In this document: in pieces, positions 21,341 to 34,620 of the stretch
How the letters are laid out: each line of letters starts with the position of its first letter
Position numbering within the stretch: the first letter of the stretch is position 1
Assembly: GCF_030247195.1 (NCBI RefSeq)
Contig: NC_080672.1
Coordinates: 62,960,549 to 63,024,548 of the forward strand
DNA length: 64,000 bases
DNA from: Topomyia yanbarensis
Lineage: Eukaryota; Arthropoda; Insecta; Diptera; Culicidae
Direction: 5' to 3'
Notes under the pieces: generated by a model
What the model saw: only the letters and a program-made list of their open reading frames with translations
The model's database searches: none
What the model was told of the DNA's origin: nothing
Position numbers and translations under genes: made by a program

Positions 21341-21470
21341 TAGAGGTGCGCGCCGCGCCGCCGATTTCAGGCAAAAAGCGGCGGCGCGCCGGCGTCACGC
21401 CGATCTGCTTACTATTTTTACATGCAATGGTCGGCGCGGCGCGGCGGCGACGGCGTGGCGCACACCTCTA
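21341..21470. mobile_element. 130-bp hAT-like MITE, GC-rich
   Basis: Ends TAGAGGTGCGCG and GCGCACACCTCTA are inverted. The flanks are CTCGCCAC (21333-21340) and TTCGCCAC (21471-21478), an 8-bp target duplication with one mismatch. The body is almost all CGGCG and GCGCC motifs. No coding capacity. Confidence 0.75.
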
Positions 21471-21478
21471 TTCGCCAC

Positions 21479-22813
<1,335 letters not shown>

Positions 22814-22829
22814 TCATAGTAACATCATT

Positions 22830-23822
22830 AGTAACATTATCTTCAATCGTCAACACTTTCAACGGGTCGAAAGTGTACCCGCGCACCCACGAATCGCAAA
22901 ACTCGTAATCATGGCAATGCGACATTCACATGCCTGGCATGCTGTCTGTGGCTGTGGCAACATGAGCCAATAGAGACGACGGACTCACGAGTTTACCAGG
23001 GATCAAAAGATACTAGCTCCAATTGTACTAGAGGGTCCCTCGAAATGTCAAGCAGAAAACGCGTTGGTAATCGAGGATGCTTTGCTTGGCATGTTATGTT
23101 AGAAAGTTCTTAGCAACTAGTATGCAAGTTTCGATTGTTCCTATATCGAAAGTTTCTATGGTGTGATCTACAGCAGCATGATTTTGATAGTACGATATCT
23201 ACTCAATACCGTTTCGGATTCTATGTGTAAATGAAATTCATGGGCAGGCAGAACAAACAAACAGAACAAAAGGCTTAGAACTACCATGCACACCGTTCTG
23301 GATTGGAAGAGAAGCTTCAACAAAGCAAAGTTGTCAAAACATAATTATACAGTAAAGGTAAATTTTTATTCAAATATTCATAGGTTTAAATTCAGTGTGT
23401 TGGTTTGTTTGTAAGCAACTGTGTGTGAACAGTTAACAGACCATTTACAGAATGCAGTAGTAGTTTGACTTTCATAATGGAAGAAGAAGATATTTTTTGG
23501 AGGTAACTGGTTTCTTGTTTGTGATTTCCCCACTATACGTCTTTATAAGAACGCCAAAAGTTCATACTTTACCTACCACCATAAGCAGTTGCTCAACCTC
23601 GCTATAGGTTGGACGGGTAGGAAAACTTTTGAAATCGATCACTGCACTATATACATGCATAATAAGACTCTGATCAACAGAAACGGCAACAGATCCAACA
23701 CACCTTGATTTAAACAGTTGAATGCATTCAATTCCTCTAATCAAGATTGAAATAAGTATGTCTAGAAGGGCCCGTTAGCAATACCAGCCTTGGGGCCCGA
23801 CGCCGTTCTCGACGGCCCTGTT
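22830..23822. mobile_element. 3' portion of a hAT-like element
   Basis: The text at 22849-22920 and 23740-23822 matches the right end of the element at 34052-38561. Shared strings are ATCAAGATT, AGAAGGGCCCGT, CCTTGGGGCCCG and the terminus CGACGGCCCTG. It appears to have landed in a LINE ORF1 relic, which starts right after the terminus. The left end and a matching target copy were not found, so this is probably truncated. Confidence 0.6.
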
Positions 23823-24110
23823 TAGAGCAATACATGACGCGCGGTAAAAACAACCGAACAGACAGACCATCACTGTCAAAGAAGACGTAATTAAACGCAA
23901 AGCAGTTCCGTCTAAGGTCACCTGTTACGAATTTGAAGGGACACACAATTTTGCCCCGCCCTGTGCGATTGCTATTCAAAAACTTCACCCACTGGAGCAG
24001 AAGGTTCTTGATACAGCCGGCCCCAAACGACAAACTCGAATCGGAGACAACGCCGTTGATCGCAACTTTATGAGCGGGTATATAAATTCGGTAGTCCGCC
24101 ATAAAAGACT
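23823..24110 (-). pseudogene. LINE ORF1 relic
   Basis: Read on the minus strand: YRIYIPAHKVAINGVVSDSS near 24095-24035, and LSVRLFLPRVMYCSKQ ending at the hAT terminus. This matches the ORF1 at 9575-9950 in order and spacing. The zinc knuckles are absent because the hAT end interrupts the frame there. Confidence 0.7.
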
Positions 24111-26171
24111 TCTCTTAGTAACGAATATCACAATTCTGAGCCCTGTGGCAGGGTAGGTTACCGCCACGAATGCCAGCATCGCCTAATGCTGCTAATGCCA
24201 AAAACCGGTATTTGCTGTATAAACTACGAGTGGATAAGTCATAATATAAGAAAGTAGAACTGAAAAAAGAAAGCCAAAGCAAACACTAAAGAGGACGCAA
24301 AACTTGGACTCCACCAAGGGCGCCATAAGACCACGCTGCGGCCCTACCTATGACGTTCTTAAGCGTCTAATGTAATCATTTTAAGAATGGTTCATATCCC
24401 GTGACTAACGAAATTTTCGAATGCTTTTACCTCGGTGTACAGTTCACGTTCCTCTTAAATCACCCTGGAATTTTTGGTTGACCCATTTCACTGTACCAAG
24501 TAAATTTACAAAAATAGATTCAGGGCTTTCGGGATCGATGAAATCCAAACAGAGTAGATCATAAATTCATACGCACGGCTGGGGGATTAAAAATAAACCA
24601 CCCAGAAGCCTCACTTATCTGCTATGAAAATCAGCTCAAAGATAGCTGCAACATGCCTTTGCCTCTTCATTGAAATTTATGAAGCAAAACTACCATGCAC
24701 TCATTCTATCCAACCTTTTGTAAGTTGCTCATCACCATATGTGTGCGTCGAGTGTCGAAAAATATCCTCCCAACCATTCCCGCTTGATAGACAAACTGCA
24801 TTCTCCTACATGCAACGGTGAGGGGAGAGTACATAGTTTGAAGGACACTATCAAAAGGAACCCATGTACTTTTTTTTCCCTTTATGCACTTCTTGATGAT
24901 ACTCATCCGTGTGCTGGAAACTACCGCATATGTGTGGAAAAGCATCGGACGAGTCTAGACAAGAAAAGCTGTCCTTCCTCTCGTAACTTCAAAGCAAGTA
25001 CCCGGGTTTCCGTTCAGCTAGATTAGAACAGCTTCGCTGCTTGTGTCAGCACCAAAACCCATTTCCCAGCAAAAAGGAACCATCTGTCAAGGATCTGATG
25101 CAAATGAATTTGGGCTAGTTTGATCCTTGGTCCCCCGTTTTCATCTCTCACATTTGCTTCTGCTAATGAAAGCACCATTTAGTCAAGTCAAGACTGTTAT
25201 CTGGCACAGTACAGTTGTGCTGTCGGGAACAATTATGTCACGTGCAGTTGTTCTACCAGTTTCAACAAAATTTACAAGCAAAAGTTGACCATCTAAAGTT
25301 TCTACTGCAACGGTTACAACAAAAATTAACGATACATAATGCAATACAACCTACACCCTCCCCAGGTACCGTGTACCACCGGATCGAGCAAGCGAACTGC
25401 AGCCAAGGAGGCATAAATAACCAATTCGAAAAAGCTCCGGTGGGATTCGTTGACGGCCCGACCACTGCCTGCTGCGCTGCCCCTGTAGGAGAGTTTGAGT
25501 TCTGGGCTAAATAAACAGTGAAAAATAAGTCTTCGTCGTTTTTCTTACCAACCACTTCTTCCTACACCTACGTCTTGCTGCGCGGTAAAAGACTTTACTT
25601 TTATACCTTTCGACCGGTGCGAGGGGACGAGCAGTTAAGGACGATGGATCAAGTCAGGCAAATTACTCACCGCATTTCCCCCCGCGCTCACCGGTAGATG
25701 GCACTTTCATTAAAGTTTCCATTTTGTGCCTGGTCTACCGGTGTGCATCGCCGTGGTGGGCTTCGTCCAAACATACATACATAGCTGAAATTAGAACAAG
25801 CAGCGGGTGGGGGCACCGGTATGGTTGTAATGATATTTGCATAACTGTTGGCGTGACTTCAAATGTGACCAGTTTGCGGCTCCCTACCCCAATACGCTAG
25901 AGAGCGTCCTATAGCGTCCTGTTGCTGTTTGGGACTTTCTGGAAATGAGGTGCGTGTGTGTGTGATGTTGCAGTAAGGAATATGCCGTGCTTATAATAAG
26001 TTGTGTTTGCTCTGTTCTTTCAGCGAAGGCTATGTGAACTAGGACCTGGTAGAATGTTTAGTTGGAAACCAATCAGTGGGGCTTGCGAAAGAGTTATTAC
26101 AAAATAAGTGATTGAATGTTGAATAATCGAGGCAGGCACTGAGTTGAGGGGGGTTATGTGGCTTTGTTTGG
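24111..26171. other. Unassigned intergenic DNA
   Basis: No supported gene. A run of about 100 sense codons at 25215-25514 lacks an ATG start and shows no recognised domain. No element ends were seen until the hAT target copy at 26172. Confidence 0.4.
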
Positions 26172-26429
26172 TTATAACCTAAAGTGACCAGATGTTTTCA
26201 GGGCGAATGCGGGACGCGTTCAAGAAACCTATTAAAGATGCACTTTTATCAAACATTTATACAACTTGTATAAGACTGAGAAACTTTTCGTAAGAATGGC
26301 TTATTTTAGAAGTCGAAAAGGGACCATGACAATCAAAATAAATTAGCTAAACTGACATGTTCTTTGCACCCAAGACGGTCGTAATACTTTTACGATAATA
26401 GGAAAAGAATGCTCCAATAGCAACACGGT

Positions 26430-27047
26430 TATTTGGAGCTTCTCCTGGATTCGGTAGAAAATCACGCAATATTTGAGATTTTTTTTGTGGAAAAATGAAA
26501 AGATTTCTGCTTTTGACGAATTTCGCGCTAAATCGTATTCAGAGTTGGCAGAACCCTCTCAGATTTTAGTAAAACTTTCTGTACATGAAGATTTTGTCAA
26601 AAAAGCCACTTTGCATACTTTGTTTTTCCAAAAATGATCTAGACTGTCTTTTGAAAAGGGTCAAACTTTTTTCACCATTTTTTTCAAATGGCTATAGTCT
26701 AAAAATGACAAATCCTACAAAAAATGGAGTAGGAGTGATTTTCACAAAATTTGTCAAATGTTTGAATAAAAATATTGAAAAAATTCTTCATTGACTCCTA
26801 CACTGAAAAAAATCGATTTTAAAAATTTAAAGTCGATTTACTAAAAAAAACCCATCTTTGATTTGGATAAACTATTATTCCAAGAAAGGTAATTATGTTC
26901 CCCATCTACCGTCAAAAATTCAAGTTGGGTACATTTAAAGAAAAAAAAGAAACTATTCCTTGTTGAAACTGATTTTTTTAGCGTATTTTTATCGAAAACT
27001 AAACGAATGAAAATCACAATCATCTCAGAATCCAATAAAACTCAGTT
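26430..27047 (+). repeat. Internal repeat copy A
   Basis: Shares long stretches with copy B (inverted) and copy C (direct), for example AAACTTTCTGTACATGA, ATGATCTAGACTGTCTTT and TCAAAAATTCAAGTTGGG. AT-rich and non-coding. Confidence 0.8.
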
Positions 27048-28595
27048 TGTAGGAAGATATGATCTAATTTACCAACACTTAGTTGGTATCTTATTTATCA
27101 AGAATCCCATTGAAAAGGGTTTATGTCATTAAAGAAATATTCCATTATTACTTCTTTATTCTCTTATTTTGTTCTGAGGACGGATCACGTGACAAACCTG
27201 TTAACGTACAAATGCTTGAGCCCTTCGCGGCCATCCATGGCACATACACGCGCGATCTCTCAAACATGATAACATCCCGGTGATCAGGTGAAAATCTCTC
27301 AGCTTTTAAATTTTCAAACGCGATCTCAAGAGTGAACCTGACAACTCCCGCGCTCGCACGATCATGAATCGGTCACTCCCGGAAGTTTCTATCTTTGGTA
27401 TCAGTAGACTAGGTCCACGCCTTCAAATAAAACCAATTTAAAAAAGAAAGCTCTCGTACCCACTGGACAACACGTTCCATGGCGACATGACCGGGAACTT
27501 CAGTGATATGGAAGATGTTACTTTCTTCTAGCATCTAAATCGTACATCGAAAATTAAGTATCGGATTTACGGTTCGCGTGCGATCATCCAAGAACACACG
27601 CGAATATGCGAAAGGCACACGGTTATAAAATCGAATTTATACACGCGAAGTTACATACACGTTAGCACACGCAACGTACAAACGCACACGCGATTAAACA
27701 CTTTAGCGTACAAATGCTCAAGCCTTTCGCGATGATACACGTGATCGAAAAATCTCTGCGCCCGCACATACCTGAACCGTACAATGAATGTCACATTCAG
27801 AATCAAGCAGTGTTTTAGTGGGAACCGTTGCCTGTCTCGTCTGCAATTGTAGTGTGTGATTCTGACGGGGAACCCTTCCGAGAACCTAGCTCTACAACTC
27901 CAGTAGGACAATTCTCAAAAAAAAAAGATTTTTTAAACATTTCAGTTCCACAAAATTGTTACCATCATAGAAATACACAATTTTTTCGAACCGAATGATT
28001 TGATATATCGAACAGTTCTTGAGTTATTCTGATTTTTTTATTTTAAAAAAAGGTCTACCTTGTATTCCCCCTAGGTTGAGGGGTTTGACGGTATTGCAAA
28101 CATCATCAAGCATATTGCATGCATCAGTGCTAAAGAACCTCGGACAGACAATTGTTTTAGGATGGTTATTGCATTACGCCTCGATAGTAATGCATCGAGG
28201 ATACCGAGAGAGTCTATGGGCCTTTTTTATTGTTGGAGTTTTTTCATACTCCGCACCTGCTCAAATAAACGACCACCGGCATGGCGCGCTAGCATGGCCG
28301 ACTCGCGGCTGGTCGATGTGAATTGATTTTTGCTGTGGGTCGTGTTTGCACAGCTTAATGGCGGGGTCGTTGGCCACGGCTCGCAGTGCAGGTCACTGTG
28401 TGTCGATTTATCGGTCGACTTCGTTATCGTGCTAATTATTAAAAAAAAAAAATGTAAAAGTAGAAGCCTACAAGTGTTAATTAATTGATGTGCTCATTTG
28501 AAAGTTTATATTCAAGATTACTATGAATATATACCAAATTCGTTACTGATACTTTTTGTATGTATCAAGAAACTAGCAGTTGGGAAATTGAATTC
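27048..28595. other. Spacer between repeat copies A and B
   Basis: Contains a repeated module: GTACAAATGCTTGAGCCCTT at about 27208 and GTACAAATGCTCAAGCCTTT at about 27706, each followed by a CGCG-rich stretch with ACACG. No gene recognised. Confidence 0.45.
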
Positions 28596-29056
28596 TGAGA
28601 TAATTATGACTATCATTGGTTTAGTTTTCGATTCAAATACACTGAAAAAAAATCAGTTTGAACAAGGAATGGTTTCTTTCAAATAACTTTTTTTCCTTAA
28701 AAGTGCCCAACTTGAATTTTTGACGGTAGGTAGGGTAGGTATTACTTATCTTGGAATAAAATTTCATCCAAATCAAAGATGGGGTTTTTTAGTGAATCGA
28801 CTTTAAATTTTTAAAATCATTTTTTTTCAGTGTAGAAGTCGATGAAGAATTTTTTCAATATTTTTATTCAATTTTATTTGACTAATTTAGTGAAAATCAC
28901 TCCTACAACATTTTTTTGTAGAATTTGTCATTTTTAGACTATAGCAATTTGAAAAAAATTGGTAAAAAAAAGTTTGTCCCTTTTCAAAAGACAGTCTAGT
29001 TCTCATGTACAGAAAGTTTCATTAAAATTTGAGAGGGTGCTGCCAACATTTGTTCG
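28596..29056 (-). repeat. Internal repeat copy B, inverted
   Basis: Reverse complement of copy A. The similarity resumes at about 29560-29640 (ATTTTTCCACAAAAAA, CCGAATCCAGGAGAAG) after an intervening block, so A and B could form a long hairpin. Confidence 0.8.
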
Positions 29057-29119
29057 AGTTGGCGCGAAATTCGTCTTTTGATCCTTTATTCGTCATTTAC
29101 CGTAATTAGAAAATGATTT

Positions 29120-29515
29120 TTTTTTTTCGAAAATTCAAAATGGCGGCTTCAAGATGGCGGAATACGTTGGCCTCCACGCGCGAAATATCGTCCTACTTTG
29201 CCAACCGCATGGCCTCTCGTAGTTAACCGAAATGAGAAATTGATATTATTCATTAACAAAGAAAACATTTCCTATGACTTATATCTGATTTTAATAAATT
29301 AAGATGAAAAAAAACAATTTTATGGACTTCAAAGAAAAAAGTGATTGTCTCTTTTACTATAATCACGTTAAAAAATTAAAAATGACATTTTTTGACTAAA
29401 GGAAATCAGATCAATAGAACAAGACCTAGTGTTGACGTTAGAAGAAAAAATACGGATTCGAGTAAAACGCCATTTTGAAGTCGCCATCTGAAATTTTCGA
29501 AAAAAATATCCAATT
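29120..29515. repeat. Inverted pair interrupting copy B
   Basis: TTCGAAAATTCAAAATGGCG (about 29128) faces CCATCTGAAATTTTCGAAAA (about 29482) across about 300 bp. It looks like a small element with inverted ends placed inside copy B. Confidence 0.55.
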
Positions 29516-30344
29516 ATCCATAAATAACGGAAAAAAAGATCCAAAGCAGAAATTCGCATGTCATTTAATTTTTCCACAAAAAATTCTCAAATATTGCTTT
29601 GATTTTCCGCCGAATCCAGGAGAAGGTTCCCTTAATACTAAAACAAAAAAATCCCCGAACGGCAATACCAACACATTCAAATCCTCTCTGAGTCGCACTC
29701 ATGTTAAAATTTCTTATGCAATAAATATCAACGCGTCGGATTGTCAATAAGTGTGCAGCATTTTGCTTGTCATTGCATTGCGCGTCAAGCAAAGCGAACA
29801 CTTGAAGATCGGCTCACACTCGGCTAGCTTCAAAGTACAGTCAGAAAGTGGTGTGACGTCATCGGCAAGGTAGCGACTGCACAAAACATGAACAGCCCTT
29901 CTCGTCATGTACGGCCAATGAACATCGACAAGTTTGCACCCGTGTACAAAATTTCGTGCACGCGTTCAACCTCAAACATGCTGTGCCTTTGTGTAAAGGT
30001 TTGCATCGAACACCGAACCCAAGCGAACGAAGTGCAAACTTAGGTTTAAACACTGGGTACGTACATTGTGTGCATACACAAAACAGAAAGAGTCAACGCT
30101 AGTGATGATGAGTGAGAGAAAGAGAAAAATAGAACCTGTGTGTACGAACACCGTGTACGTACATGGGGTTCAGATGTGTAGACGAAGATGTGCACGTGTT
30201 TTGATAGCGCGTTCGAGTTTGCACACGAAATGTGGGTATAAGATGAGCACAGAACTAGGGCGAACATGGTGTTCGATGTTCATTTGGGAAGACTGTGTAC
30301 GGGAAGCAAGACCTACGTATCCTAACCGACACTTATCTGGATCT

Positions 30345-30565
30345 AAGTACCAAGTCTGGGCCTGGTTCCGGTCCGGACCAGGATAGGGGAAAAGGGGATG
30401 GGCTAGATCCAGGAACTGGACTGGATTTGGGAACTGGTTTGGACCGAATCCGCAGGTCCGGATTCGGAAAGTGGTCTGGATCGGATCCGGGAGGTTCAGA
30501 TCCGGAGATTGGTCCGGATCGGGAACTAGGCCGGATCCGCGAACTGGTTGGGATCCGAAAACTGC
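30345..30565 (+). repeat. GGATCCGG / GGAACTGG degenerate minisatellite
   Basis: Irregular repeats of GGATCCGG, GGAACTGG and GGTCCGGAT for about 220 bp, strongly purine-biased on this strand. The apparent open frame through it is a product of the repeat. Confidence 0.75.
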
Positions 30566-30617
30566 CTAAAATTTTTATTTTACTATCGGAGAATTTCATG
30601 CCAATTCCAACAAGTGT

Positions 30618-31114
30618 TGGCAGCACACTGTCAGATTTTAATGAAACTTTCTGTACATGAGAACTTTGTCACAAAAAGCCACTTGGCATACTTGGTTTTT
30701 CCAAAAATGATCTAGACTGTCTTTAAAAAAGGGTCTAACTTTTTTAACATTTTTTGGCAAATAGCTATAATCTTAAAACGACAAATCCTACAAAAAATGT
30801 AGTGGAAGTGATTTTTACAAAAATAGCCAAATTTTTGAATAAAAATATTGAAAAGATTCTGCATCGACTTCTACATTGAAAAAATCAATTTTAAAAATTT
30901 AAATACGATTTACAAAAAACCTATCTTTGATTTGGATGAAATTTTGTTCCAAGGTAGGTAATTATGTTCCCTACCTACCGTCAAAAATTCAAGTTGGGCA
31001 CTGGGAAAAAAAGTAATTTGAAAAAAAAATTCCTTTCCAATTAAATTTTTTTTAGTTGTAAATTTAAAATCTAAACCAATGAAAGTCATAACCATATCCG
31101 AATTATCCTACATA
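30618..31114 (+). repeat. Internal repeat copy C, direct
   Basis: Same orientation as copy A. Shares AAACTTTCTGTACATGAGA-like text, CCAAAAATGATCTAGACTGT and CTACCGTCAAAAATTCAAGT. Confidence 0.8.
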
Positions 31115-31318
31115 CGAAGAGCCGTGGTTGACACATATTCAAAAACTGTTTGGTTGTGTGATACATGTACAGCTACCGAAATACGTCATTCCACCATTTA
31201 TTACCTTTCCGGTAATATGGCATAAATACCGCAATGAGCAATTGGGTGGTCTGTTACCAAAAAGATAACAGAATCTTACCCAAAAGTAATGAAAAAATAC
31301 CCGGTGAATTTTAAGTAT

Positions 31319-32507
31319 AGGGACCAATCAGAAATTACGTAACGCTTTTAGGGGGGGGGGGGCTACAATCAGTGGCGTAGCCAGAAATTTGGTTTGACTG
31401 AAATTGTTGATTTTTTGAAAATGCTGACATTCAATAAGAGTTTGATCAATTATTGCAAATTCAGAAACATGAGTAGACTAACAGATACCACTCCAGTCTA
31501 AAACCAAGAAGAACCAATGTGGAACAGTTTTTAACACCTCCTTAGATTATTTTTTTATATAAAATGCCAATGAAACCAAAGAATGCAATATTTTAAAGTG
31601 GGACAAATTTTCAAGAACAGTCAAGATTACATAATTTCGAAATTTCCAACTTTGAAGGTTTAACAACTTCGAAGAAGTTTTCCAACATAAAACAACGCAT
31701 CTGTTGATATACAAATTCTTCTTGAAGTAATTTTGGAGAATTGTGACTTCCGCAAAGCAATTAAAGTATCATTTTAAACAATTTTGTTGAATATATTAAG
31801 GCTACATTAATGCAGCATATCGAGATAAAAAACAGTATTTGGCAATTTTTTTTAAAGCCAGTTCTTTTCAATATAACTTTTTATTGTAGGCTTCAGACAC
31901 TCTTACTTCGAATGCAATATTAATTTTGCTGTTTATAAACCGCAGAAGAGATATACCAAATACAGTAATATTATAATAACTTATTTTAAAGGTTTTCTTT
32001 TACATAGAGTCTCCTATATTTCGATACTCTGAATATATAAAGTATTAATGACTCAAAAAAGTTGTTTGAAATAGCATTTTGGAAAACTTTGTTGAAGACA
32101 CTAAGTCTTAAGCCAAAAAACACATAATAATTCAGGCAATTATTTTATTATATATTGACGTAATTTGACAAATTATGGGATCTCAGCTAAGAATTAAGTT
32201 ACAAGATCCCCCATTCCACAATTTTTCAAAAGTCCTCATGATTCTAAAAACAAAAGGTTATCAAAGTAGTGTTCCGAAAATTTTCTTCCAAAAATATTTT
32301 GCACAATATTTAATTAAATTAGCATCGATTTTTTCATTCCTATGAATATTAATTTGGGGAGGTTAACCCCCAAAGCCACCCCGGGGTACGCCACTGGGCA
32401 CGACAAAGTGTGACATATGGGGCAGGGGGAGTAAACTAGAACGTTACGTAACAGGAGAGGAAGAGAGGGAGAACAAATTTGCGTTACGTAATTTATGAAT
32501 AGTCCCT
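31319..32507. mobile_element. AGGGACC-ended MITE carrying an inner insertion
   Basis: Left AGGGACCAATCAGAAATTAC and right AATTTATGAATAGTCCCT are inverted ends. The uninterrupted form of this family is at 49455-49586. Comparison shows the copy here was split after a G-run by the element at 31370-32396. Confidence 0.75.
31370..32396. mobile_element. CAGTGGCGTA-ended element, nested
   Basis: Starts CAGTGGCGTAGCCAGA and ends GGGGTACGCCACTG, which are hAT-type termini. A GGC-AC string on each side may be a decayed 8-bp target duplication. The interior is AT-rich with no open frame. Confidence 0.65.
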
Positions 32508-32912
32508 TACGAAGATTGCTGATTAGGTAGCATTATTCAATACTTTTATAAACATTTTGGTCATATGAATAAACAATATGGGTTTTTTGAATAAAAATAA
32601 GCATTCACTTTCCGGGACGTGTCACCATGCGGGACAAGATTTTGAAATCAAGGACTGTCCCTCCTAATCCGGCACGTCTGGTCACTTTATTATAATCTCA
32701 ACTGCTGTCCAAGTGCCTGAACTGATGATGGTTGCAGTTGGAACCTGAATCAGTTTCGGGGTCAAGCATTAGAGCATCTCCACCGCTAGATCTATTTTAT
32801 ACCAGCTCTAATATAGATCTGAAAAATAGATCATATTATTAACTGGGAGGATTTTAAATTAATATTGTTTCAGCTTCACACAAACACAAGTGGACATATA
32901 TCCAGTCAGGGG

Positions 32913-33060
32913 CTCTTGGCTCAGAAAGAGTGTGACTCTGACGGCCCTCATGTCTCATTCCTTCTTCCGCCTAAGAACTAAAGGCAAGCCTTTAGTTCTT
33001 AGGCGGAAGAAGAAATGAGATATGAGGGCAGTCAGAGTCACACTCTTTCTGAGCCAAGAG
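32913..33060. repeat. Near-perfect 73-bp-arm palindrome
   Basis: Arms 32913-32985 and 32988-33060 with a 2-nt centre and three mismatches by eye. The inner arm sequence is CCTAAGAACTAAAGGC. No coding potential. Confidence 0.9.
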
Positions 33061-33082
33061 AGCACATTGATTCTAAATAAAA

Positions 33083-33316
33083 AAGGTGAAAAGGGCATAA
33101 CGCAAATGAGGGTCTCTCTGTGTTTACTTTCTCTTTCGATTACTATGGTGTCATGATAAAACTTTCCAACATTGTTACAATAAATATCGAAAGACTCCGA
33201 TGTCGACTAACATATTATGCTAAAAGTTCAGAAGCTAACCAAAAAGTGTCCTAGTTAGTGACGGAAGAAAAAGTAAACAAAGAGAGACTTTCATTTGAGT
33301 TATTCTCTTTTCACAA
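33083..33316. repeat. Inverted repeat pair around a 120-bp spacer
   Basis: GGTGAAAAGGGCATAACGCA (about 33085) faces GAGTTATTCTCTTTTCAC (about 33297), and the match includes GTCTCTCT and GTTTACTTT on both sides. It has the form of a short non-autonomous element. Confidence 0.65.
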
Positions 33317-33349
33317 GTTTATCTAGAATTTGTCGGGATGTACCCCATT

Positions 33350-33418
33350 AGGCACAAATACGTCAGGCATAAGGGCGTTAGGAATAAGGGCGTTAGGCAT
33401 AAGGGCGTTAGGCATAAA
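33350..33418 (+). repeat. 16-bp minisatellite
   Basis: About four units of GCGTTAGGCATAAGGG with small differences. Confidence 0.85.
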
Positions 33419-33689
33419 TTATCGTGTTGAAATATCACTTCAAGGAACTTATTTATTAGCGGTGATGGCCTCGGGTAGTAAGAGCGTGACTATTATAACT
33501 TTTCTGATGTTGTAGAAAGACTCTGAAAGCTGACCAAACTCGATTAACATTTTATTTTGATGTTTATACTTGCAGACCTCCTGGCAATCAACGATTACGA
33601 CAAAAACGATTAAGCTAAATTTCCCCTGAAAAAGGCCAACGGCAAAAACGGCCGAAACGTCGGGCATTTTTTTGGCAGTTCTGCCAAAA

Positions 33690-33920
33690 GTTACCCGATA
33701 CGAGTTTGAAGCGACACACAATTAATTCCCAACGAGTACGAGTACCATTCAAAATCATCGCTCGCTAGGGCAAGGAATCCTTGAAACAGTCAACTCCGTG
33801 CTTTACTAGATCTACGCATGACAAACTTGATTTGATGACCACATCGTCGCTCTCGACATTATGAGTGGGTTTATAGACGCAGTAGTAACTTGCTTTAGAC
33901 AGAATATGCCAACTCTATGG
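33690..33920 (-). pseudogene. LINE ORF1 relic
   Basis: The minus strand aligns by eye with the relic at 23920-24110: shared ACGAGTTTGAAG/ACGAATTTGAAG, GACACACAATT and ATTATGAGTGGGTTTATA-type blocks in the same order. No frame remains. Confidence 0.55.
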
Positions 33921-34414
33921 TTATCTGGGAGAACTTTTAATGTACCTGTCATGTTTCTGATTCATTTTTTTAGGAATATTTAGAATAATTAGCGGATTAT
34001 ACTCGAACGAAGATCAGATATGGTACGACCGAGTTCTATGTGTATGATTATCAGGCCCGATGAGAGGGGGGGTCAGCCGGGGCAATTGCCCTGGGGCCCG
34101 GGTCGCGTTTGGGGGCCCGAATTTTTATCCGGAAGATGGGTGAAAACGTCTGGTATTCATAGAAGAGCAAGAAAAATAAGAATTGTAATTTCTTTGTAAT
34201 TATTCACCCTATTAAATTGTCATATGATGAAAGCGGAGAAAAATTTGAAAGACATTTTAATCTAATAACTTGAGAATTCGAAATTGTGGATACCAGAGCT
34301 TTATTTTATATTTAACTTTTTTCCTTTTTTATTTCGACTATGTTAGTCACATTTTCTTTTTACATTTTAACGAAATTCAATTAGCTAGAGATTACTGGGT
34401 AGGGAAATTTATGA

Positions 34415-34620
34415 AAATTAGAGCCATAGTACTCAAGTGAGAGCAAGGATGTGATGTAAACAGATCGGAAAACTAGAAGTGGCTTAATATCGTACGGGCT
34501 TAATCTTTGTCTTCTGTTAATGAGGGTCGAGCTTAGGCAGTATAACTACGAATCACCCGAGTTCACTAACATGTGTCCTGGTATCGATAGACGTGACCAA
34601 TCTTTACCGTGACAACCGAC
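34415..34620. repeat. Repeat shared with 46600-46830
   Basis: Shared strings: AGCCATAGTACTCAAG, GAGCAAGG, CTTTGTCTTCTG and GCGAATCACC/ACGAATCACC in the same order. Family unknown. Confidence 0.65.

Larger units (their letters stand above)
26180..32689. mobile_element. 6.5-kb hAT-like non-autonomous element
   Basis: Ends TAAAGTGACCAGATGT (26180) and ACGTCTGGTCACTTTA (to 32689) are inverted. The flanks are TTATAACC (26172-26179) and TTATAATC (32690-32697), an 8-bp target duplication with one difference. Inside are three copies of a ~500-620-bp repeat (one inverted), a GATCCGG-type array and a nested element that itself carries another. No transposase frame was recognised. The size may owe much to later insertions. 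Confidence 0.7.

Noticed and set aside
25215..25514. 100-codon plus-strand frame, Gln-rich then Gly/Pro/Cys-containing
   Set aside because: Starts at TTG, not ATG, has an overlapping minus frame of similar length, and shows no domain.
30295..30660. 121-codon plus-strand frame (Asp/Gly/Pro-rich)
   Set aside because: It follows the GGATCCGG repeat array and has no homology. The minus frame is equally open.
33350..33418. TTAGG-containing repeat as telomere-like DNA
   Set aside because: The unit is 16 bp with only one TTAGG each. Dipterans generally lack TTAGG telomeres. It is an ordinary minisatellite.
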